From: Desulfovibrionales bacterium
GTDB lineage: Bacteria; Desulfobacterota; Desulfovibrionia; Desulfovibrionales; Desulfonatronaceae
Length of the DNA: 64,000 bases
Direction of reading: 5' to 3'
NCBI GenBank assembly: GCA_007693505.1
Contig: REDL01000056.1
Span: forward strand, 1-64,000
The notes under the pieces are model-generated. The model ran no database searches. It had not been told where the DNA came from and worked only from the letters and a program-made list of their open reading frames with translations. The position numbers and the translations under genes were made by a program. Numbering within the stretch: position 1 is the stretch's first letter; each line of letters starts with the position of its first letter. This document shows positions 42,769 through 52,475 of this stretch, in pieces.

Positions 42769-44875
42769 TCAATCCAATGAACTGCGCGTGCTGCAAGAAC
42801 GTCTCGCCTATCTGGAAAACGAGCACCGGAGCATCATTGAGGCCTTGAACACGGCAGCCGACCTGGGCGATTTCAGGCCAAGCCACAGCAACTGCAAGGT
42901 GCCGCAAGAGATCCTTCGCGATACGGCCTTGCGCATCCTTCGGCTTACCCCGTTTACAGCGGTCGGTATGTGGCTGGTGGATGAAACGACACACGATTTT
43001 CGGTTGGAACATTGCGAACCTGACCATCAGCGGCAGGTGCTGATCAACGATTTTGATCTTCTCGTCAAAGAAGGAATAACCTCTTTGGCATTGGCCGGCG
43101 AAAAACCCATTCTGGCGGCTGGTTCAACACCTGAGGGGCGGCTGTTGGTGCAAGCCATTGCCACTACATCCCGCATTCGGGGATTGTTCATTGGGCACAT
43201 GCGTTCCCACACGTTCCCGGATGCGTTGCATCCCCTTTTGGTCATTCTTTGTCAAAGCTGCGCAGCCTCCCTGGAGGCCTTGGAACTGTACCGCCTTCTC
43301 TGGGAAAAGAATCGTGTTCTTGTTGAAAGTGAAGACCGATTCGCCAGCGTCATGGCCGCGATCAATGACGGCATCTGGGATTGGGATATCGGTTCAGGGA
43401 AATTGTACGTTGATGAGCGGTGCTATGCGATGGCTGGATACGAGTTCAAGGAGTTTCCCAGCAGAATGGAGGAGTTCGAGAAGCGGATCCATCCCGAAGA
43501 CCTGAATACAGTCAGACAGGAAGTCCAAAGGCATTTTTTGAATGATACCACCAACTTTGATGTTGTTTATCGATTCTTGAAAAAAAATAGCGAGTGGATG
43601 TGGATCCGGCGCAGAGGCAGTGTTGTCCGTCGCGATGAGCAGGGAAAACCTGTCAGAATGCTGGGAACGTATACCGACATCACCGAGGGAAAACAGTCTG
43701 AGGCGGTCAGAAAGGCGCTTCAGGAACAACTTGACCAGACGCAAAAAATGGAAACCGTGGGCGTTCTGGCTGGAGGTGTGGCCCACGATTTCAATAACCT
43801 TTTACACATCATGGCTGGGAGCATCGACATGCTCTCCCGAGATGCTTTGCTCGACAAGCACAGGAGCCGACACCTTGCAACGCTGGACAAATGTATCCAG
43901 AGAGCCTCTCAGCTTGTGCGACAATTGCTCACCTTCAGTCGCAAGGCGAAACAGGAAATGCGTCTTCTTGACTTGAATGCGGCAATCAATGAGATCAGGT
44001 CACTTTTTGAGCGGACGCTCCCGAAAATGATCACCATTGAGATGTGCCTGGAGGAGGAGCTCTGGCCAATCAACGCCGACCCCCTTCAGGTGGAACAGGT
44101 TCTGCTCAATCTCGTGGCCAATGCTGCCGACGCGATGCCTCAGGGTGGAAATTTTGCCCTGAAGACCTCCAATATCCATTTTGACGCTGAATTCTCAGAA
44201 TTACATCGCGGGATAGATCCTGGTCGGTATGTTCTCCTGAGCATTTCGGATACCGGTTGTGGTATGGCCAAAGAGACCCTCAAGCACATTTTCGAGCCCT
44301 TTTTTACAACGAAGGAGATGGGCAAGGGAACGGGCCTGGGGCTCGCCACGGTTTATGGCATCGTCAAAGGCCATGGAGGCCACATCTTCGCTTCCAGTGA
44401 ACCGGGCAAAGGAACCACCTTTTCCATCTTTTGGCCGACGGCTGATCCACAGAAGATGCAATGCGATATGGCCCTGCCCGCTGAAGTCCATACCCATGGT
44501 GGCACGGAATACATTCTTATTGTGGACGACGAAGCCGACATTCGTACGCTGACCTCCGAAGCACTGGAGTCCTTTGGGTACAAGACCGCCAGCGTCTCCA
44601 ACGGCGAAGAGGCGTTGCGCTTGTATGCGGAGCATGGTCACTCCATTGACGTGGTTATCCTGGACTTAAGCATGCCTGGGATGGGCGGGCGGCAATGTCT
44701 GCTGGAATTGCTGAGGATTGATCCAAAAGCCCGAGTGCTGGTTGCCAGTGGCTACTCAGCCTCCGGACAAATTGACGACGTCCTGCATGTCGGCGCAGCC
44801 GGTTTCATCGGCAAGCCCTTTCGTATCAACGAGTTGGAAGAAAAGGTCCGGGAGATACTGGACGCAGAGGCCTGA
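42758..44875 (+). CDS. Hybrid sensor histidine kinase (GAF-like, PAS, HisKA, HATPase, receiver)
   Basis: 705 residues, no membrane helix, so probably cytosolic. An N-terminal coiled coil and GAF-like region (20-185) is followed by a PAS/PAC domain (about 195-320: [34 protein letters not shown]), HisKA with H-box [20 protein letters not shown] (His about 342), HATPase ([55 protein letters not shown]) and a C-terminal receiver ([28 protein letters not shown] with phospho-Asp about 638, GKPFRINEL). Signal and output are unknown. It overlaps the HDOD gene by 11 bp and is followed by a strong terminator. Confidence 0.9.
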   Translation: MQRDQSNELRVLQERLAYLENEHRSIIEALNTAADLGDFRPSHSNCKVPQEILRDTALRILRLTPFTAVGMWLVDETTHDFRLEHCEPDHQRQVLINDFDLLVKEGITSLALAGEKPILAAGSTPEGRLLVQAIATTSRIRGLFIGHMRSHTFPDALHPLLVILCQSCAASLEALELYRLLWEKNRVLVESEDRFASVMAAINDGIWDWDIGSGKLYVDERCYAMAGYEFKEFPSRMEEFEKRIHPEDLNTVRQEVQRHFLNDTTNFDVVYRFLKKNSEWMWIRRRGSVVRRDEQGKPVRMLGTYTDITEGKQSEAVRKALQEQLDQTQKMETVGVLAGGVAHDFNNLLHIMAGSIDMLSRDALLDKHRSRHLATLDKCIQRASQLVRQLLTFSRKAKQEMRLLDLNAAINEIRSLFERTLPKMITIEMCLEEELWPINADPLQVEQVLLNLVANAADAMPQGGNFALKTSNIHFDAEFSELHRGIDPGRYVLLSISDTGCGMAKETLKHIFEPFFTTKEMGKGTGLGLATVYGIVKGHGGHIFASSEPGKGTTFSIFWPTADPQKMQCDMALPAEVHTHGGTEYILIVDDEADIRTLTSEALESFGYKTASVSNGEEALRLYAEHGHSIDVVILDLSMPGMGGRQCLLELLRIDPKARVLVASGYSASGQIDDVLHVGAAGFIGKPFRINELEEKVREILDAEA

Positions 44876-44954
44876 ATTCATGATGGGCGGCTGTATTGGC
44901 CAAAGCTTATTCGCGGTGACTCGCCAGGCGAGGTTTTTACCGATTGGATTCCAA

Positions 44955-44990
44955 CAAAAAGCCCCCGCCAAGCATGGCGGGGGCTTTTTG
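44955..44990. terminator. Bidirectional Rho-independent terminator
   Basis: A palindrome with AAAAAGCCCCCGCC and GGCGGGGGCTTTTT around an AAGCAT loop. It has T-runs in both directions and separates the converging hybrid kinase and FKBP genes. Confidence 0.92.
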
Positions 44991-45022
44991 TTCTTGGTGT
45001 TGTGAGTCCTCGGGAGCGTATT

Positions 45023-45790
45023 CTACTCCTGTTCAGGAGCTTCGGCCCGGATGATGTCCAACAACTCAATCTCAAAGACCAGGGTGGAGTTGGGTTCAAT
45101 CAGGGGGCCGGCCTGTTGCGGACCATAGGCCATATCCGGGGGGATGACCACTTCCCATTTCGCGCCCTGGGGCATGATCTGCAGGATCTCGATCCAGCCG
45201 GGAATCACTCCCTGCAGGGGGAAGGTGGCTGGTTCACCGCGTTCCAGGGAACTGTCAAACACCGTCCCGTCCACCAATGTTCCGGTGTAATGCACGGTGA
45301 CGATATCCTCGGCCCGGGGCATTTCTCCGTCACCTTCTTCGATGACCCGAAACAAAATGCCGCTTTCCGTGGCGTGAACTCCGTCCTGCTCTCGGAATTC
45401 GGCCATGAAGGCCTCTCCTTTGGCAATGTTTTCCGCGGCTTGCATCTGGACCATCTCCATCTGCTTCTGCATCAGATCCTGCTGCAGAGCGGTCAAGACC
45501 TGCATCTGTTCTTCCTGGGTCATCAGCGGTGTGCCACCAACGCCCAAACCGTCACGCAGTCCCTGAGCCATGGCATCCACATCCACCTCCAATTCGCCCA
45601 TGGCAATGTTGGTTCCGATGTCCAAGCCGATGGCGTAACTGGTTCTCTGGACATCCGTCTCCAGATTGTGCACGGGACGTGACCCCTCGCCGACGTGGGG
45701 AGCGGGTACCTGCTCCTGGCCGCAACCCAGGACTCCCAGTCCGAAAAAAATACCGAGGCAGGACGCGATGGTTGATTTTCGAAAACTCAT
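45023..45790 (-). CDS. FKBP-type peptidyl-prolyl isomerase lipoprotein (Mip/FkpA-like)
   Basis: 255 residues; AAGGAG before the ATG at 45790. The N-terminus has a hydrophobic helix and lipobox GVLGC, so it is anchored in the envelope. Residues about 40-130 are the helical dimerisation domain of Mip/FkpA proteins (TDVQRTSYAIGLDIG; a methionine-rich helix MQKQMEMVQMQAAENIAKGE). Residues about 145-250 are FKBP: ITVHYTGTL-like VTVHYTGTLVDGTVFDSSLE, PLQGVIPGWIEILQIMPQGA and IPPDMAYGPQQAG. It assists folding of exported proteins. Confidence 0.92.
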   Translation of the reverse strand: MSFRKSTIASCLGIFFGLGVLGCGQEQVPAPHVGEGSRPVHNLETDVQRTSYAIGLDIGTNIAMGELEVDVDAMAQGLRDGLGVGGTPLMTQEEQMQVLTALQQDLMQKQMEMVQMQAAENIAKGEAFMAEFREQDGVHATESGILFRVIEEGDGEMPRAEDIVTVHYTGTLVDGTVFDSSLERGEPATFPLQGVIPGWIEILQIMPQGAKWEVVIPPDMAYGPQQAGPLIEPNSTLVFEIELLDIIRAEAPEQE

Positions 45791-46221
45791 GCAATCTCCT
45801 TGAATGAATCAATTGTTTGGTGTTCAAAAACTTTACTATAGGATAGCCGCCTGATGTTGTCCATGAAGCAAGACAAAGTTCGGTTGATTTCGTGGAGGGC
45901 GCAAGCACTTTTGTCATTAAAAAATACGGCAATTATAGCAATAATCTAGGGCGTTGCCTGTGAATTTTATTGACAGTGCGGTTTTGTTCATGGCATGGCC
46001 TTTTTTGTTTCAGTGATGGGTTTGTCTTTTGGTGGAGACAAACCGCTTTCAACAGGATGATCTCTGGACGTCGTCTTGAAATCCTGGGGATGATCAATCC
46101 CGTGGCAAATGGCCATGGTCCCAGCGATGATCAGGTTTCGTGCGAGTCATTCGGGCGTGCTTTATTTAATACCACTGTATTTGTTCAGAATAACATTCAA
46201 CGTCAACGATGGAGGAACGCA
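45791..46221. other. 431-bp intergenic region between FKBP and livJ
   Basis: Divergent spacer, AT-rich near 45900-45970. It holds an inverted repeat at 46019-46044, listed separately. The livJ reading frame is open back to 45970, but composition and ribosome sites do not support translation there. No RNA gene seen. Confidence 0.5.
46019..46044. promoter_or_regulatory. Inverted repeat upstream of livJ
   Basis: GGTTTGTC and GACAAACC form a perfect 8-bp pair separated by 10 bp, 178 bp before the livJ start. No T-run follows. It could be an operator for a dimeric regulator or a leader hairpin; no protein assignment is possible. Confidence 0.35.
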
Positions 46222-47376
46222 ATGCGTGCAAGTAGTTGGATCAAGGCCGTCGTGGCCGCGTGTTTGCTGGCTCTGGTCTGCAGCCCGGCCTGGGCGCAAA
46301 GAATCAAGATTGCCGTGGCCGCGCCCCTGACCGGACCGGCCGCTTCCTACGGCGAGAATATCAGGGCCGGCGTGGAGACCAAGGTTGAGCAAATCAACGC
46401 CGCCGGCGGGATTGACGGGGTCATGGTTGAACTCGCCTTTTTCGACGAAATGTGCGAGCCTCGAGAAGCCGCGGTGGTGGCTCCGCGCATCGTCGGCGAC
46501 CGAGACATCGTCGGCGTGATCGGCCATGTCTGTTCTTCAGCTCATCTGGCCGCCCTGCCCACGTACGTACGCATGGGCATGCCGGTGATTTCCCCCACGG
46601 CCACCAATGTGAACATCAGCCAGCAAAACAGGGATAACCAGGGTCGGGTCTGGTCCTTCCGCAATGTCTACCTGGACGATTATCAGGGATATTTCCTGGC
46701 CAATTACGTCAAGGACGTTCTGGGCCTGGAACGCATCGCCGTGTTTTATGAAAACAACGACTACGGCATCGGCCTGAAAAACGCCTTCGTGGCCCAGGCC
46801 AACAACATCGGCTTGGCCGTTATCGGCGAGGAAGGCTATGTCAAGGGCGCTACGGACTTTGCTCCGCAGTTGACCCGTCTGCGCGGCGGCAACCCGGACG
46901 GACTGTTTATTGCCGGTTATTACAACGAAGGCGCGCTCATCGCGGCTCAGGCAGCAAACCTGGGCATGAACGTGGTCAAGTTCGGCGGAGACGGCCTGGA
47001 CAACGTGGACTTCATCAACCTGGCCGGGGACGCGGCGAACAATACCTTCATGACCGTGCCCTTCCTGGCCGAAGCTGCCCCGGAGCATGCACAGGAGTTC
47101 ATCAAGATGTTCCAGGAGAGGTTTCAGCGCGACCTGGACTGGATGAGCGCCAATGCCCATGACGCCGCAGGCAAGTTTATCGCCGCCGTGGCCGCCGTCG
47201 GCACGGATCGGACCGCGATTCGTGACTACCTGGTCGGCATGGACTCCCTGGAAAACGCCTATATCGGCATCACCGGCCCTACCTTTTTTAATGAAATCGG
47301 CGATCCCGAAAAGGGTGCCTTCGTGAAGATGGTCAAGGACGGGGCCTTCATGGCTGCTCCCGTGCAGATGCAATAG
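46222..47376 (+). CDS. livJ: Branched-chain amino acid ABC transporter, periplasmic binding protein
   Basis: 384 residues from the ATG at 46222, 6 bp after GGAGG. Signal peptide MRASSWIKAVVAACLLALVC ending SPAWA. The mature part follows the Leu/Ile/Val-binding pattern: IKIAVAAPLTGPAASYGENI, VIGHVCSSAHLAALPTYVRM, VISPTATNVNI, RIAVFYENNDYGIGLKNAFV and LFIAGYYNEGALIAAQAANL. It captures branched-chain amino acids or related compounds in the periplasm for LivHMGF. A strong hairpin separates it from livH, which should allow excess binding protein. The exact ligand is inferred from family. Confidence 0.93.
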   Translation: MRASSWIKAVVAACLLALVCSPAWAQRIKIAVAAPLTGPAASYGENIRAGVETKVEQINAAGGIDGVMVELAFFDEMCEPREAAVVAPRIVGDRDIVGVIGHVCSSAHLAALPTYVRMGMPVISPTATNVNISQQNRDNQGRVWSFRNVYLDDYQGYFLANYVKDVLGLERIAVFYENNDYGIGLKNAFVAQANNIGLAVIGEEGYVKGATDFAPQLTRLRGGNPDGLFIAGYYNEGALIAAQAANLGMNVVKFGGDGLDNVDFINLAGDAANNTFMTVPFLAEAAPEHAQEFIKMFQERFQRDLDWMSANAHDAAGKFIAAVAAVGTDRTAIRDYLVGMDSLENAYIGITGPTFFNEIGDPEKGAFVKMVKDGAFMAAPVQMQ

Positions 47377-47396
47377 CCTCAGTCACACCATTCGAG

Positions 47397-47437
47397 CGGA
47401 AACAGGCCGGGACACTCCCGGCCTGTTTCCGTTTCAT
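47397..47437 (+). terminator. Intra-operon terminator/attenuating hairpin between livJ and livH
   Basis: CGGAAACAGGCCGGG and CCCGGCCTGTTTCCG pair perfectly over 15 bp around ACACT, followed by TTTCATTC. The position after livJ and before livH fits partial termination or 3'-end protection of the livJ message. Confidence 0.85.
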
Positions 47438-47472
47438 TCAGATCTTCCCCACCTCGCCGGCAGGAGACCCAC

Positions 47473-48360
47473 TTGCTTGAACAACAACTGATCAACGGTT
47501 TGACACTGGGCCTGATTTATGCCCTGATCGCCGTAGGCTACACCATGGTCTACGGAGTGATTCAGCTCATCAATTTCGCCCATGGTGAAATCTACATGCT
47601 CGGGGCTTTTTTTTGCGTGACCTTCATCACCGCCGCGGGCCTGCCCTTCTACGCGGCAATTTTCATGGCGATTCTTTGCTGCATTCTTTGCGGCATCCTG
47701 CTGGACATCATCGCCTACCGCCCTCTGCGCAAGGCACCCCGGCTGGCCGCGCTGATCACGGCCATTGGGATGTCCATTTTTCTCCAGAACGTGGCCCTGA
47801 TGATCTGGGGCAGCCGCTCCCGACCCTTTCCCCAGACGGCCCTGCCGCCTTTTTTTCGGGAAAAGGCCCTGGTTCTGGGCGATGTCAGTCTGACATGGCT
47901 GCAACTGTTCATCTTTGCCGTGGCCATCATCATGATGATCGGTCTGTACCTGACCATCAACAAGACCCGGATCGGCACGGCCATGCGCGCCCTGGCCCAG
48001 AACAAGACCGCGGCCTCCCTGATGGGGATCAACGTCAACTACGTCATCTCCTTTACCTTTGCCCTGGGTTCGGCCATGGGCGCGGTGGCCGGGATTCTCG
48101 TTTCCGTCTACTACAACACCTTGTACCCGACCATGGGCTACACCGCCGGGGTCAAGGCCTTTGCCGCGGCAGTGCTCGGCGGTATCGGCTCGGTTCCCGG
48201 GGCCATGGTCGGCGGAGTGGTTCTGGGAGTCGCCGAGACACTGGGTGCGGGGTATGTTTCGTCGCTCTACCGCGACGGCGTAGCTTACGCGGTGATGATC
48301 GCCGTGATCATTTTTCGGCCTTCCGGCATCCTGGGAAAGTCCGTGATCGACAAGGCGTAA
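47473..48360 (+). CDS. livH: Branched-chain amino acid ABC transporter permease LivH
   Basis: 295 residues, about eight membrane helices, starting at a TTG with AGGAGA 6 bp upstream; no ATG gives the family's N-terminus (LEQQLINGLTLGLIYALIAV). The motif VYGVIQLINFAHGEIYMLGA and the cytoplasmic loop TRIGTAMRALAQNKTAASLM are diagnostic. It forms the inner-membrane channel with LivM. It lies 96 bp after livJ and 67 bp before livM. Confidence 0.93.
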   Translation: MLEQQLINGLTLGLIYALIAVGYTMVYGVIQLINFAHGEIYMLGAFFCVTFITAAGLPFYAAIFMAILCCILCGILLDIIAYRPLRKAPRLAALITAIGMSIFLQNVALMIWGSRSRPFPQTALPPFFREKALVLGDVSLTWLQLFIFAVAIIMMIGLYLTINKTRIGTAMRALAQNKTAASLMGINVNYVISFTFALGSAMGAVAGILVSVYYNTLYPTMGYTAGVKAFAAAVLGGIGSVPGAMVGGVVLGVAETLGAGYVSSLYRDGVAYAVMIAVIIFRPSGILGKSVIDKA

Positions 48361-48427
48361 TGCTCGTCAAGATGCTTCGTTTAACCGACAACACGCCATA
48401 CGCACAGCGCATATTTCGGGGAATTTC

Positions 48428-49480
48428 GTGAATATTGGAAAATCGCTTATCCTCCTGGTCGTCGCCGCGGTGCTGACCTATCCCTTGGTGCCGCAGTCCA
48501 GCGACTATATCATCCACGTAATGACCCTGGCCATGGTGTACATGATTCTGGCCATGGGCCTGAACATCGTACCTGGATTCTGCGGCCTGCTGGACCTGGG
48601 CTACGTCGGCTTTTACGGTATCGGGGCGTATACCGCCGGTCTTTTGACCATCCACTACGGCCTTTCCTTCTGGGTTATCGTGCCCTTGGCCGCCTTGAAC
48701 GGGGCCTTATGGGGCGCGTTGCTCGGTGCGCCGACCCTGCGCCTGACTGGGGACTATTTCGCCATTGTCACCTTCGGCTTTTCCGAGCTGGTGGTGCTGT
48801 TTCTGACCAATGAAATCTGGCTGACCAGAGGCCCGCTGGGGCTGCCCGGCATTCAGCCCATCACCCTGAACCTGACTTGGCTCAACGATGCCTGGTATTT
48901 CGAATTCTACGACAAGACGCCCAACTTTTACGTCGTGGCTCTCCTTGTGGGTCTGGTCTTCTTTATCATGCGCCGGATGGAGGACTCCCGGCTGGGCCGG
49001 GCGTGGTACGCCATCCGGGAAGACCCCTTGGCTGCTGCCAGTTGTGGGGTGAACATCCTCAATTACAAGGTCATCGCCTTTGCCATTTCCGCGGCCATCG
49101 GCGCGGTGGGTGGTGCTTTCTACGCCCGGTGGTCCATGTTCCTCTCTCCGGACATGTTCAAGTTTTGGGAATCATTCCTGGTCTTGTGCATGGTCGTGCT
49201 GGGCGGACTGGGGAATATCAAGGGGGCTTTGCTCGGCGCGGTGATTTTGGTCAGTCTGGGCGAGGTGCTTCGCGAGGTGCTGTCGTCCCTTGGTCTTCCT
49301 CCGGAGAGCCGGTTCATGGCGTATGGGCTGATCATGGTCCTGATCATGCGGTTCAAGCCGGCCGGCTTTTTCCCAGCGATTGCCTCCAGCGGTCGCTCCA
49401 ACCCGCTGTTGATCGATCTCCAAAAACGTCTCGCGGCGCGAAATGTTCCCAAGGAAGAAACCCGTGACGCCGCTACTTGA
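48428..49480 (+). CDS. livM: Branched-chain amino acid ABC transporter permease LivM
   Basis: 350 residues from a GTG with GGGGA upstream. Helices and motifs match LivM: MVYMILAMGLNIVPGFCGLL, GYVGFYGIGAYTAGLLTIHY, LRLTGDYFAIVTFGFSELVV, ESFLVLCMVVLGGLGNIKGA. A hydrophilic tail (ARNVPKEETRDAAT) ends inside the start region of livG. Partner of LivH in the membrane complex. Confidence 0.93.
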   Translation: MNIGKSLILLVVAAVLTYPLVPQSSDYIIHVMTLAMVYMILAMGLNIVPGFCGLLDLGYVGFYGIGAYTAGLLTIHYGLSFWVIVPLAALNGALWGALLGAPTLRLTGDYFAIVTFGFSELVVLFLTNEIWLTRGPLGLPGIQPITLNLTWLNDAWYFEFYDKTPNFYVVALLVGLVFFIMRRMEDSRLGRAWYAIREDPLAAASCGVNILNYKVIAFAISAAIGAVGGAFYARWSMFLSPDMFKFWESFLVLCMVVLGGLGNIKGALLGAVILVSLGEVLREVLSSLGLPPESRFMAYGLIMVLIMRFKPAGFFPAIASSGRSNPLLIDLQKRLAARNVPKEETRDAAT

Positions 49481-50249
49481 AGTGAACGGAATCAGTAAAC
49501 GTTTCGGCGGGATTTTGGCCCTGACGGATGTTTCATTCAACGTCATCGAAGGTGAGATTCTGGGCCTGATCGGCCCCAACGGCGCCGGAAAGACAACCAT
49601 GTTCAACTGCATCGCCGGGGTCTACAAGCCCACGTCCGGAGACCTGGTCTTTACCCTGGGCGGGAAATCCCAACGCATCAACGGCCGAAAACCGGAAAAA
49701 ATGACGGAACTGGGTATCGCCCGCACCTTTCAGAATATCCGTCTGTTCAGCGCCCTGACTGTTTTGGACAATGTGCGCATCGCCCGGCACTGCCGGACCA
49801 CGTCCAACTTCTTTCGATCCGTCTTGCGAACCAGATTTCAGCGGGCCGAAGAAAAGGAGATCGTGGATGCATCCATGCGCTGGCTGGATTTCGTGGGCTT
49901 GGGCCATCACGCCCTGGCCAACGCCAGCAGCCTGTCCTATGGAGACCAGCGTCGCTTGGAGATCGCCCGAGCCCTGGCCACGGAACCAAAATTGCTTTTG
50001 CTCGACGAACCGGCCGCGGGGATGAATCCCAAGGAAACCCGCATGCTGGTGGACCTGATCCATGCCATCCTGGATGCCGGTGTCACGGTGATGCTCATCG
50101 AGCACGACATGAAGCTGGTGATGACCATCTGCAAACGGCTGGTGGTATTGGACCACGGAACCTTGATCGCCGAGGGTGGACCCAAGGAGGTTCGTGAAAA
50201 TCCCCAGGTTATCGAGGCATACTTGGGCAGGGGGGCGGCCCATGCTTGA
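49464..50249 (+). CDS. livG: Branched-chain amino acid ABC transporter ATPase LivG
   Basis: 261 residues from the GTG at 49464, 6 bp after AAGGAAG (an ATG at 49443 is possible but lacks a site). Walker A GPNGAGKTTMFNCIAG, signature SLSYGDQRRLEIARAL, Walker B LLLLDEPAAGMNPKE and the LivG-type insert GIARTFQNIRLFSALTVLDN are present. It energises the LivHM channel. It overlaps livM by 17 bp and livF by 8 bp. Confidence 0.93.
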   Translation: MTPLLEVNGISKRFGGILALTDVSFNVIEGEILGLIGPNGAGKTTMFNCIAGVYKPTSGDLVFTLGGKSQRINGRKPEKMTELGIARTFQNIRLFSALTVLDNVRIARHCRTTSNFFRSVLRTRFQRAEEKEIVDASMRWLDFVGLGHHALANASSLSYGDQRRLEIARALATEPKLLLLDEPAAGMNPKETRMLVDLIHAILDAGVTVMLIEHDMKLVMTICKRLVVLDHGTLIAEGGPKEVRENPQVIEAYLGRGAAHA

Positions 50250-50949
50250 ATTGCGGGACGTGCAGGCCTACTATGGCAACATCCAGGCCCTCAAAGGCAT
50301 CAGCCTGAATGTCCAGGTGGGGGAGATCGTCACCCTGGTCGGATCCAACGGGGCGGGAAAGTCCACCACCCTGATGACCATTTCCTCGGTGGTGCCCGTG
50401 CGTTCCGGGAGCATCACGTTCCTGGGCAAGGACATTACCAAGGTCGCCACGGACAAAGTCGTGTCCATGGGCATCACCCAGGTTCCGGAGGGCAGAATGA
50501 TCTTTCCGGCATTGACGGTTTTGGAAAACCTGCGCATGGGCGGCTACCTGCGCAAGGACAAGGCGGGCTTGAAAGAGGACGAGGAGCGCGCCTTTGAGAT
50601 GTTTCCAATTCTCAAGGAACGCCGCAAGCAATACGGTGGCACGCTTTCAGGGGGCGAGCAGCAGATGCTGGCCATCGGCCGCGCCCTGATGGCCCGTCCC
50701 AAGTTGCTTCTGCTGGATGAGCCGTCCCTGGGCTTGGCACCCATTGTCGTGGAAAACATTTTTGACGTCATCGTCCAGATCAACAAAGAGGGCACCACGG
50801 TCCTCCTGGTGGAACAAAACGCCCAAATGGCCCTCCAAATCGCCCATCGCGGCTACGTCCTGGAAACCGGTCTGGTCACCATGTCCGGCAAGGCCTCCGA
50901 TCTTTTGGAGGATCCCAAGGTTCAGACAGCGTATCTGGGGATGGATTGA
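50242..50949 (+). CDS. livF: Branched-chain amino acid ABC transporter ATPase LivF
   Basis: 235 residues; the ATG at 50242 lies within the livG end. Motifs: VGSNGAGKSTTLMTISSVVP (Walker A), QVPEGRMIFPALTVLENLRM (LivF hallmark), TLSGGEQQMLAIGRALMARP (signature) and LLLLDEPSLGLAP (Walker B). It is the second ATPase of the LivFGHMJ complex. guaB follows after 59 bp without an obvious terminator, so some read-through is possible. Confidence 0.94.
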   Translation: MLELRDVQAYYGNIQALKGISLNVQVGEIVTLVGSNGAGKSTTLMTISSVVPVRSGSITFLGKDITKVATDKVVSMGITQVPEGRMIFPALTVLENLRMGGYLRKDKAGLKEDEERAFEMFPILKERRKQYGGTLSGGEQQMLAIGRALMARPKLLLLDEPSLGLAPIVVENIFDVIVQINKEGTTVLLVEQNAQMALQIAHRGYVLETGLVTMSGKASDLLEDPKVQTAYLGMD

Positions 50950-51008
50950 TACTGCGACAGCAGAACAAGCTGATACTGTGAATACACGAAAATAAGGATG
51001 CCTCATCC

Positions 51009-52475
51009 ATGCACCATGAATCAGAAATCCCATTCGGCCTGACGTTTGACGATGTCTTGCTTGTGCCAAGCTACTCGGAAATCCTGCCGGACAAGGCGGA
51101 TGTGCGGACCCGGATCACGCCGGAGATCGAACTGAACATCCCTCTGGTCAGTGCGGCCATGGACACGGTCACGGACGCGCGCATGGCCATTTCCATGGCC
51201 CGGGCCGGGGGCATGGGCATTATTCACAAGAACATGCCCATTGAGCGCCAGAAAATCGAGGTGGAAAAGGTCAAGAAATCCGAGAGCGGAATGATCATCG
51301 ACCCGGTGACCATCCATCCGGACGACAGCGTGGCCAAGGTTCTGGAAATGATGGCCGACTACCGCATATCCGGCCTGCCGGTGGTGGAGAACGATCATCT
51401 GGTGGGCATTGTCACCAACCGGGACGTGCGTTTCGTGACGGACATGGAGACCAGGGCACGGGAGATCATGACCAGCAAAAACCTGGTCACCGTTCCCGTG
51501 GGCACAACCCTGGACCAGGCCAAAAACCTGCTGCACGAAAACCGGATCGAAAAACTTCTGGTGGTGGACCACAACCAGAAGCTGCGCGGCCTGATTACCA
51601 TCAAGGATATTGAAAAGGTCAAGAAATATCCCCATTCCTGCAAGGACTCCGTCGGCAGGTTGCGTGTCGGGTGCGCGGTGGGTGTTGGTGTGGACGGAGA
51701 AGCCCGGGTGGCCGCCTTGTTGCAATCCGGAGCCGACCTGTTCGTGGTGGACTCGGCCCATGGGCATACGAAAAACATTCTGGATGCCGTGCGGTCGATC
51801 AAGGCCAGTTTTCCGCAGTGCCAGCTCGTGGCCGGCAACGTGGCCACCTATGAGGGAGCTCGCGACCTGATCCGGGCTGGAGCGGACGCGGTCAAGGTCG
51901 GGATTGGACCCGGGTCCATATGCACCACCCGGATTGTCGCCGGAGTGGGTGTTCCCCAGGTTACGGCGATTATGGAGGCGGTCCGGGCCTGTCGCGAGGC
52001 GGAAAAATGTCTGGTTGCGGACGGGGGGATCAAGTTCTCCGGTGATGTCGTCAAGGCTCTTGCCGCGGGTGGGGATTGCGTGATGATCGGCAGCCTGTTC
52101 GCCGGTACCGAGGAGAGCCCAGGGGAGACCATTCTCTACCAGGGGCGCTCGTACAAGATCTATCGTGGCATGGGGTCCATCGACGCCATGCGCGAAGGCA
52201 GTTGCGACCGTTACTTTCAGGAGAAATCCTCCAAGCTGGTTCCGGAAGGCATAGTCGGCCGTGTTCCTTATAAAGGTCCGGTCACGGAAAGCTTGCATCA
52301 GCTTGTGGGCGGATTGCGCTCCGGTATGGGGTATTTGGGGTGTGCTGATCTGCACGCCTTGCAAACCAAGTCCAAATTCGTGCGCATTTCTCCCGCTGGG
52401 CTGCGAGAAAGCCATGTGCATGACGTCATCATTACCAAGGAAGCCCCAAACTATCGCGTGGAGAACTTTTCATGA
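51009..52475 (+). CDS. guaB: IMP dehydrogenase
   Basis: 488 residues. It oxidises IMP to XMP with NAD, committing purines to GMP. N-terminal [20 protein letters not shown]; two CBS domains about 95-205 ([40 protein letters not shown]); active-site loop [20 protein letters not shown] with catalytic Cys about 304; [20 protein letters not shown] and the flap GMGSIDAM. It overlaps guaA by 4 bp and heads the long plus-strand gene run. Confidence 0.97.
   Translation: MHHESEIPFGLTFDDVLLVPSYSEILPDKADVRTRITPEIELNIPLVSAAMDTVTDARMAISMARAGGMGIIHKNMPIERQKIEVEKVKKSESGMIIDPVTIHPDDSVAKVLEMMADYRISGLPVVENDHLVGIVTNRDVRFVTDMETRAREIMTSKNLVTVPVGTTLDQAKNLLHENRIEKLLVVDHNQKLRGLITIKDIEKVKKYPHSCKDSVGRLRVGCAVGVGVDGEARVAALLQSGADLFVVDSAHGHTKNILDAVRSIKASFPQCQLVAGNVATYEGARDLIRAGADAVKVGIGPGSICTTRIVAGVGVPQVTAIMEAVRACREAEKCLVADGGIKFSGDVVKALAAGGDCVMIGSLFAGTEESPGETILYQGRSYKIYRGMGSIDAMREGSCDRYFQEKSSKLVPEGIVGRVPYKGPVTESLHQLVGGLRSGMGYLGCADLHALQTKSKFVRISPAGLRESHVHDVIITKEAPNYRVENFS

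Noticed and set aside
45970-46221. N-terminal extension of livJ
   Set aside because: The extension precedes a textbook signal peptide and ribosome site at 46222 and would bury the signal peptide.
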